This document shows, one piece after another, positions 59,072 through 64,000 of a DNA stretch of 64,000 nucleotides. The translations under genes and the position numbers were made by a program. The notes beneath the pieces were generated by a model, which had not been told where the DNA came from, made no database searches, and saw nothing but the letters and a program-made list of their open reading frames with translations. The number at the start of each line of letters is the position of its first letter. Positions within the stretch are counted from its first letter, which is position 1. Source of the DNA: Demequina aurantiaca (GTDB taxonomy: Bacteria > Actinomycetota > Actinomycetes > Actinomycetales > Demequinaceae); the NCBI RefSeq assembly GCF_000975135.1, contig NZ_BBRF01000002.1, positions 124,001-188,000 of the forward strand, in the 5' to 3' direction.

Positions 59072-59376
59072 CGTTGCATCCCTAATCAAGTTTCGTGATG
59101 GTGCAAAAAGCTGACTAGTCCTGGCGCCGCAATTGCCGCCCGGGCCACCTTCCTCCAAGTACGTGTCTACCAGACCCTAGCGGCTACCGCAGTGCCAAAA
59201 CGCGCCGCGTGCCGCCGTTGATTTTCGCCACGCTCTCGTTGGCATAATGTCAGCAACAGGCCAGGTATTGGCCGGGACCTTAGTCCCGACACGAATGGCC
59301 GGTCGGTGCTATTTTTGGATCTACATGGCATCTCTCAGAGGCATCGGTGCCTCGACTTCCGCGAAAGGTTTCCCCG
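59072..59376. other. narG/narK divergent regulatory region (305 bases)
   Basis: No gene. It contains the DosR-like box (59270-59289), a strong plus-strand -10 candidate CATAAT (59243-59248) with TTGATT 19 bases upstream, and a second -10 candidate TATTTT (59310-59315) placed correctly for the DosR-like box. I found no convincing FNR/CRP (TTGAT-N4-ATCAA or TGTGA-N6-TCACA) or GlnR site. Confidence 0.55.
59270..59289 (+). promoter_or_regulatory. DosR/DevR-like box upstream of narK
   Basis: The core GGGACCTTAGTCCC (59274-59287) is a hypoxia/nitric-oxide DosR-type palindrome differing from GGGACTWWAGTCCC at one base, flanked by C and G as in the consensus. It is centred about 30 bases before the TATTTT -10 candidate at 59310, so it would overlap the -35, as for DosR-activated promoters. 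It could act on narK and perhaps narG. Confidence 0.68.
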
Positions 59377-60744
59377 ATGACCGCGACCGCGCCAGCACCC
59401 AAGGTTCCGAACCGAACAGGCAAGGAATGGCTCCAGGATTGGGATCCCGAGGGGCCCAATTGGGACAAGAAACTCGCATGGCGCACGTTGTGGATCACCA
59501 CCTTCAACCTCACGCTGTGCTTCATTGCGTGGTTCCTGGTGTCCGCCATCGCGCCGGTCCTCAACGACCTCGGCTTTGACCTCACGCAGAGCCAGCTCTA
59601 CTGGCTGACCGCGATGCCGGGCCTCGCGGGTGGCTTCTTGCGCCTGGTGTGGATGTTCCTGCCGCCGGTCCTTGGAACGCGCAAGATGGTCACCTTCACG
59701 ACCATCCTGCTGCTCGTGCCGTTCATCGGTTGGGCTATTGCCGTCCAGAATCCGGACACTCCCTACTTCGCCCTCATCTTGCTCGCCCTCTTCGCGGGAA
59801 TCGGCGGTGGAGCGTTCTCGGGCTTCATGCCGAGCACCAGCTACTTCTTCCCCAAGAAGAAGGCCGGAACTGCGCTCGGTGTGCAGGCCGGCGTCGGTAA
59901 CTTTGGCGTTTCCGTTGTCCAGATCGCCACCCCGTGGATCGTTGGCATCATGCTCCTCGGCGGTGCTTTCGCCACCCAAATCGGTGGCTCACAACAATTG
60001 ACCGACGCCGCGACGGGTGCCACCCGTGAGGTGTGGTACCAGAACGCTGGTTACGCATGGGTGCCGCTCACCATCATCGGCGCGATCGCCGCGTGGTTCA
60101 TGCTCAAGTCCATCCCGATGCAGGTGCGCGGCGTCAAGGACCAACTCGACATCTTCAAGAACAAGCACACCTGGAACATGACGGTGCTGTACGTCGTGAC
60201 ATTTGGCGCGTTCTCCGGCTTCGCGGCCGTCTTTGGTCTGCTGATCGACAACATCTACGGAACCGGCGTCTTTGGTGACGACGGCATTAACCCCCTGCAG
60301 TACGCATTCCTCGGCGCCCTCGTGGGTTCCGCGGCCCGCGTCCTCGCTGGACCTGTGTCTGACAAACTCGGTGGCGCGCCTGTGACGCTGGTCTCGTGCC
60401 TCGGTACTGGCGCTGCCTGTGTGTTCACGGCGTTCCAACTCAATCCCACGTCGGCCTCAGACTTCCCGATGTTCCTGTGGGGCATGCTGGCCATCTTCTT
60501 CTTCTCGGGAATCGGCAACGCCTCTACGTTCAAGCAGATGCCGTCAATCTTCCACCCCCGTCAGGCCGGTGGCGTGATTGGATTCACCGCAGCCATCGCA
60601 GCGTTCGGGCCGTTCTTCTTCTCGATCATCCTGGCGTCGTCCGCATCGATCACTCTGTACATCTACTGGGCAGTGATCTCCTTTATTGGGGTAGGCATCA
60701 CGTGGTGGTTCTACGCACGCAAGGGCGCGGAGATGCCGTCCTAG
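59377..60744 (+). CDS. narK: NarK-type nitrate/nitrite transporter (respiratory locus)
   Basis: A 455-residue nitrate/nitrite porter with about 12 helices. It shows the N-terminal DWDPEGPNWDKKLAWRTLWITTFNLTLCFIAWFLVSAI, conserved Arg of GGFLRLVWMF, first nitrate signature GIGGGAFSGFMPSTSYFFPKKKAGTALGVQAGVGNFG and second FSGIGNASTFKQMPSIF. Divergent from narGHJI, it likely imports nitrate and/or exchanges nitrite during respiration. AAAGG 9 bases upstream supports ATG 59377. It differs clearly from the assimilatory copy at 31791. A DosR-like box upstream suggests induction by low oxygen or NO. Confidence 0.92.
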   Translation: MTATAPAPKVPNRTGKEWLQDWDPEGPNWDKKLAWRTLWITTFNLTLCFIAWFLVSAIAPVLNDLGFDLTQSQLYWLTAMPGLAGGFLRLVWMFLPPVLGTRKMVTFTTILLLVPFIGWAIAVQNPDTPYFALILLALFAGIGGGAFSGFMPSTSYFFPKKKAGTALGVQAGVGNFGVSVVQIATPWIVGIMLLGGAFATQIGGSQQLTDAATGATREVWYQNAGYAWVPLTIIGAIAAWFMLKSIPMQVRGVKDQLDIFKNKHTWNMTVLYVVTFGAFSGFAAVFGLLIDNIYGTGVFGDDGINPLQYAFLGALVGSAARVLAGPVSDKLGGAPVTLVSCLGTGAACVFTAFQLNPTSASDFPMFLWGMLAIFFFSGIGNASTFKQMPSIFHPRQAGGVIGFTAAIAAFGPFFFSIILASSASITLYIYWAVISFIGVGITWWFYARKGAEMPS

Positions 60745-60821
60745 CGGATCGGTCCGTGAGGACGGCGCGCCCATAATGGCGCTTGAAACTCCCTGGTCAC
60801 GCATGAGAAACAGGGCGTTGT

Positions 60822-60827
60822 TAGTGT
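60822..60827 (+). promoter_or_regulatory. Putative -10 of a leaderless promoter
   Basis: TAGTGT ends 7 bases before ATG 60835. A GGAAGG sequence in between is too close to act as a normal Shine-Dalgarno. Confidence 0.3.
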
Positions 60828-60834
60828 GGAAGGC

Positions 60835-62493
60835 ATGACGCCAGACTCACTGCACACGCCCTGGACTGGGTATTCGCCCCAGGCCGCCTGGGATGAAGCT
60901 GTCGATGTGCACGGCAAGGTACGCGAGCCGTATGCACGGGTTTATGCCGAGATCGACCGCATGTCCGGGGACGACCTCTATGCCCGCGCCGAGGCGCTAG
61001 CGAGCACATACCTCGCGCAGGGTGTCACGTTCGACCACGCGGGCGAGGAGCGGCCCTTTCCGCTCGACATCGTGCCGCGCGTGATCGGCGCCGACGAGTG
61101 GGACATCATTTCTCCTGGGGTTGCTCAGCGCGTGAAGACTCTTGAGGCATTTCTGGCCGACGTGTACGGCTCGCAGCGTTGCGTCACCGACGGCATCGTG
61201 CCGCGCAAGCTCATCGCATCGTCGCAGTATTTTTATCGCTCCGTTGCTGGAGTCGATCCCGCGAATGGCGTGCGTGTGCACGTTTCGGGCATCGACCTAG
61301 TCCGCGACCAACACGGCATCTGGCGTGTCCTCGAAGACAACGTGCGCGTCCCGTCCGGAGTCAGCTATGTGTTGTCCAACCGACGCGCGATGTCCCAGAT
61401 GTTCCCGGACATGTTTGGGGCGATGGGAGTGCGCCCCGTCCTTGAGTACTCGCAGCGACTGCGCTCAGCACTCGCGAAGGCTGCGCCCGAGGACGTTGAC
61501 GATCCCACCATCGTGGTTCTCACGCCCGGTGTCTTCAACTCGGCGTACTACGAGCACTCGCTGCTTGCGCGCACCATGGGCGTCGAGCTCGTCGAGGGCC
61601 GCGACCTCGAGACACATAATGGCCGGGTCTACATGCGCACCACCGCTGGTCGACGCCGCGTGGATGTCATCTACCGTCGCATCGACGACGACTACCTGGA
61701 TCCCATCGCGTTCCGACCGGATTCGACGCTGGGCGCCCCCGGCCTGATCAACGCCGCGCGCATGGGTAACGTCACCATCGCGAACGCCGTGGGTAATGGC
61801 GTCGCGGATGACAAGCTCATCTACACCTACATGCCGGACCTCACCAGGTATTACCTGGGCGAGGAGCCGATTCTGCCCAATGTTGACACGTGGCGTCTTG
61901 AAGAACCTGAGGCCCGCGAGGAGGTCATGGATCGCCTGCACGAACTGGTCGTCAAGCCCGTCGACGGTGCCGGAGGTAAGGGCGTGACGATCGGCCCCAA
62001 GGTGTCCAAGGCGGAACTCGAGGCCGTGCGCAAGCAGATTCTCACTGATCCCCGCGGCTGGGTCGCACAGCCCGTCGTTCAATTGTCTACCGTGCCAACG
62101 CTGACTGACGAGGGACTCGACCCCCGTCACGTGGATCTGCGACCCTTCGCCATCAACGACGGCGATGACGTGTGGGTCCTCCCTGGCGGCCTCACTCGAG
62201 TGGCGCTCGCGAAGGGGCAGCTCATCGTGAACTCCTCCCAGGGCGGCGGGTCCAAGGACACCTGGGTACTCGGTGGAGTGCGTCACCGTGGCACCGCGCA
62301 GCCACCCCCCGAGGCGCGCGTGGAGTTCTCCGGCATCGGCTCCGTACCGCAGGCCTCGCATCCGGAGGACTATGCCGCCGGCCAGGAACAGCAGCAACAG
62401 CAACAGCAGCAGGGCGAGCCGACGGCAACCGCTCAGTCGGACGATGCTGCCGAACACGTGGGTGCCAACGGCCACGACGGAGGTGCGGTCTGA
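60835..62493 (+). CDS. Circularly permuted type 2 ATP-grasp protein
   Basis: A 552-residue ATP-grasp protein with circularly permuted domain order (the DUF404/DUF407 type). Visible are FPLDIVPRVIGADEWDIISPGVAQRVKTLEAFLADVYG, VLEDNVRVPSGVSYVLSNR, the HELVVKPVDGAGGKGVTIG ATP-binding loop and LPGGLTRVALAKGQLIVNSSQGGGSKDTWVL. These proteins probably form amide or peptide bonds on an unknown product. A C-terminal low-complexity tail with eight consecutive Gln (62389-62412) follows the domain. ATG 60835 is preferred over GTG 60826. It overlaps the alpha-E gene (TGATG), beginning a conserved three-gene operon. Confidence 0.88.
   Translation: MTPDSLHTPWTGYSPQAAWDEAVDVHGKVREPYARVYAEIDRMSGDDLYARAEALASTYLAQGVTFDHAGEERPFPLDIVPRVIGADEWDIISPGVAQRVKTLEAFLADVYGSQRCVTDGIVPRKLIASSQYFYRSVAGVDPANGVRVHVSGIDLVRDQHGIWRVLEDNVRVPSGVSYVLSNRRAMSQMFPDMFGAMGVRPVLEYSQRLRSALAKAAPEDVDDPTIVVLTPGVFNSAYYEHSLLARTMGVELVEGRDLETHNGRVYMRTTAGRRRVDVIYRRIDDDYLDPIAFRPDSTLGAPGLINAARMGNVTIANAVGNGVADDKLIYTYMPDLTRYYLGEEPILPNVDTWRLEEPEAREEVMDRLHELVVKPVDGAGGKGVTIGPKVSKAELEAVRKQILTDPRGWVAQPVVQLSTVPTLTDEGLDPRHVDLRPFAINDGDDVWVLPGGLTRVALAKGQLIVNSSQGGGSKDTWVLGGVRHRGTAQPPPEARVEFSGIGSVPQASHPEDYAAGQEQQQQQQQQGEPTATAQSDDAAEHVGANGHDGGAV
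62389..62412 (+). repeat. CAG/CAA microsatellite-like run coding eight Gln
   Basis: Eight consecutive glutamine codons (CAG and CAA mixed) in the C-terminal tail of the ATP-grasp gene. Confidence 0.8.
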
Positions 62494-63416
62494 TGCTGAG
62501 TCGTATCGCAGAATCACTGTTCTGGATTGGTCGCTACGTGGAGCGCGCGGACAACACCGCCCGACTGCTGGACGTGCACCTCAATGTGTTGCTCGAGGAC
62601 CCTTGGGTCGACGAGCCCAGTGCCAATGCTTCGATCCTGGCGGTCATGAATTGCGAGTTCGACGGGCCGGTGTCCCGTTCCGACGTGCTGGCGACCCTGG
62701 CCTTCGATCGTGACCGTTCGTCATCGATTGCGGGCACGATGGCGGCCGCCCGCGAGAACGCCCGCCGTGCCCGCGAGGTCATCTCCACCGAGGTGTGGGA
62801 GAGCCTCAACATGACCCGCAATCAACTGCCGCGTTGGTCGCAGGCGTCGCGGCCCCACGAGTACTTTGTCTGGGTGCGCGAACGCGCGGCAGTGGTGTGG
62901 GGCCTGTCGAGCGCAACAACTTCCCGCGATGACGCCTGGCACTTCATGGAACTGGGCCGTTCACTTGAGCGGGCCGACATGATCGCGCGGTTGCTGATGA
63001 CTCGCAGTCTTGAGGGCACCACAGGTCCCAACTGGACCACGCTGCTACGCACCTGTTCAGCGCACGAGGCGTACTTGCGCACCGTGCGTGCACTCGTGAC
63101 CGAGGAGCGAGCGGCGGAGTTCCTCCTGATAGACCGACTGTTCCCACGCTCGATTGCGTACAACCTGGACCGGGCGGAAACCATCCTGAGCGAGATCGAC
63201 GGGGCGGGCGCAAGCAGAGCGCTGGCCGACCGCGCCCGTCTCGCCTTGGGGCGCGCCAGGACCAACCTCGAATACCGTGACGTCGGCGAAATCCTTGCCG
63301 ACCTACCCGCTCAGATGCGCGAGGTGCAGAAGGCGTGCGCCACGGCATCGGACCTTATCCGTGACCGCTACTTCCTGCCCGCGTCGACGGTCATGTGGAG
63401 CCAGGAGGCCCTGTGA
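62493..63416 (+). CDS. Alpha-E domain-containing protein
   Basis: A 307-residue all-helical protein of the alpha-E (DUF403) family: MLSRIAESLFWIGRYVERADNTARLLDVHLNVLLED at the N-terminus, the internal repeat-like HFMELGRSLERADMIARLLM, and a C-terminal helical bundle. Glutamate and arginine residues in the ERAD motifs are the conserved features. Function is unknown, but it nearly always lies between the circularly permuted ATP-grasp and transglutaminase-like genes, as here with overlaps on both sides. It is likely a partner in peptide-tag or amide synthesis. Confidence 0.88.
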   Translation: MLSRIAESLFWIGRYVERADNTARLLDVHLNVLLEDPWVDEPSANASILAVMNCEFDGPVSRSDVLATLAFDRDRSSSIAGTMAAARENARRAREVISTEVWESLNMTRNQLPRWSQASRPHEYFVWVRERAAVVWGLSSATTSRDDAWHFMELGRSLERADMIARLLMTRSLEGTTGPNWTTLLRTCSAHEAYLRTVRALVTEERAAEFLLIDRLFPRSIAYNLDRAETILSEIDGAGASRALADRARLALGRARTNLEYRDVGEILADLPAQMREVQKACATASDLIRDRYFLPASTVMWSQEAL

Positions 63417-64000
63417 GTACCTTGCGCATCGAACACCGCACCGCGTTCCAATACGCTGAGCCGGTGGTGTCGTCGTACAACGAGGCACGCCTGACCCCCG
63501 CGTGGCTGCCACGCCAGCGCGTGCTCGAGTCAAACATCGAGATCTCGCCGCTGTCCTGGCGAACCGCCTACCGCGACTACTGGGAGAGTGACGTCACGGT
63601 CTTCGAGATCACTCAGCCGCACACGTCCTTGACGGTGACCAACCGGTCCCTCGTGGAGATCTTGCCGCAAAACTACCGTGAGGAGCGCGCAGATTGGGAT
63701 GCGTTGAATGGTCCGCGTTTTCAGGACCTGTTGTGTGAGTACCTGTCACTGACTCCCGTGACCCGTCCCACTGATGAACTGCTGGAATTCGCCAAGCAGT
63801 CGGCTCGTACGCTCGACCCCGATGCCGCCGCGCGGCAGATCTGTGACTACCTTCACGACCAGGTGAACTACGTACCAGGCGTGACGAACGTCCACACCCC
63901 AGCGGCCGATGCTTGGGCAGCCAGGTCCGGTGTCTGCCAGGATTTTGCTCACCTCGCGATTGGCGCGCTGCGTTCCGTGGGCATCCCGGCACGCTACGTG
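63413..64000 (+). CDS. Transglutaminase-like protein (3' truncated by window edge)
   Basis: First 196 residues of a bacterial transglutaminase-like cysteine protease. The N-terminal beta region is LRIEHRTAFQYAEPVVSSYNEARLTP, the family's standard opening. The catalytic domain begins after about residue 120 and includes the nucleophile Cys in SGVCQDFAHLAIGALRSVGIPARYV; the catalytic His and Asp lie beyond the window. The GTG start overlaps the alpha-E stop. It completes the conserved ATP-grasp/alpha-E/transglutaminase trio, presumably cleaving or making amide bonds in the same unknown product. Confidence 0.88.
   Translation, partial: MSTLRIEHRTAFQYAEPVVSSYNEARLTPAWLPRQRVLESNIEISPLSWRTAYRDYWESDVTVFEITQPHTSLTVTNRSLVEILPQNYREERADWDALNGPRFQDLLCEYLSLTPVTRPTDELLEFAKQSARTLDPDAAARQICDYLHDQVNYVPGVTNVHTPAADAWAARSGVCQDFAHLAIGALRSVGIPARYV

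Noticed and set aside
59074-59089. TTGATTAGGGATGCAA upstream of narG as an FNR site
   Set aside because: The second half does not match ATCAA; only the TTGAT half fits, which is common by chance.

Overview
This window looks like chromosome from a high-GC Gram-positive bacterium (Actinomycetota, most likely Micrococcales). The signs are GC-rich coding sequence, many GTG starts, tightly overlapping operons (ATGA/GTGA junctions), probable leaderless transcripts, and typical actinobacterial families: HelR, DUF4097 with an RHH regulator, NnaR-type HemD-wHTH, CE1758/CE1759, DUF6457, and the ATP-grasp/alpha-E/transglutaminase trio. I cannot name the genus. No phage, insertion sequence, CRISPR array or rRNA was seen. 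Both ends cut through genes.

Positions 1-31600 hold housekeeping and accessory genes. In order these are: a truncated DHA2 exporter, tRNA-Ala(GGC), a DUF2200 protein, an RHH regulator/DUF4097 pair, a pgaCD-like exopolysaccharide synthase, HelR (RNA polymerase rescue ATPase) behind a rifamycin-associated-element-like repeat, CsbD, hydrolases, three further MFS exporters, an aldo/keto reductase, a MarR/luciferase-like monooxygenase/FMN reductase operon, a divergent GH3/GH87 glucan-degrading pair sharing a large palindrome, two DoxX paralogues flanking a TetR regulator, a CopC-like protein, and the haem genes hemC-hemD-hemB-hemL.

Positions 31668-60744 form a nitrogen-oxide and molybdenum-cofactor island. 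The assimilatory block (narK-type transporter, nasA-like nitrate reductase, FAD/2Fe-2S partner, nirB, nirD, siroheme synthase, HemD-wHTH regulator, sirohydrochlorin chelatase) runs directly into Moco genes (ThiF-like, moeA, moaC, mobA, DUF6457, moaD). On the other strand lie modABC with a HTH-TOBE regulator, moaA, moaE and moaB, and then the respiratory narGHJI operon. A second narK is divergent from narG. The logic is self-contained: nitrate uptake, molybdate uptake, Moco synthesis, two nitrate reductases, and siroheme for NirB.

The most informative findings are regulatory. A GlnR-like array (11-bp-spaced half-sites) lies upstream of the assimilatory operon. DosR/DevR-like boxes lie between narG and narK and upstream of the first DoxX gene, each centred about 30 bp before a possible -10. 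There is a RAE-like repeat at helR, an autoregulatory palindrome inside a leaderless promoter at the RHH gene, and palindromic operators at the GH3 and luciferase-like operons. The window ends in a circularly permuted ATP-grasp, alpha-E and transglutaminase operon, cut by the right edge.
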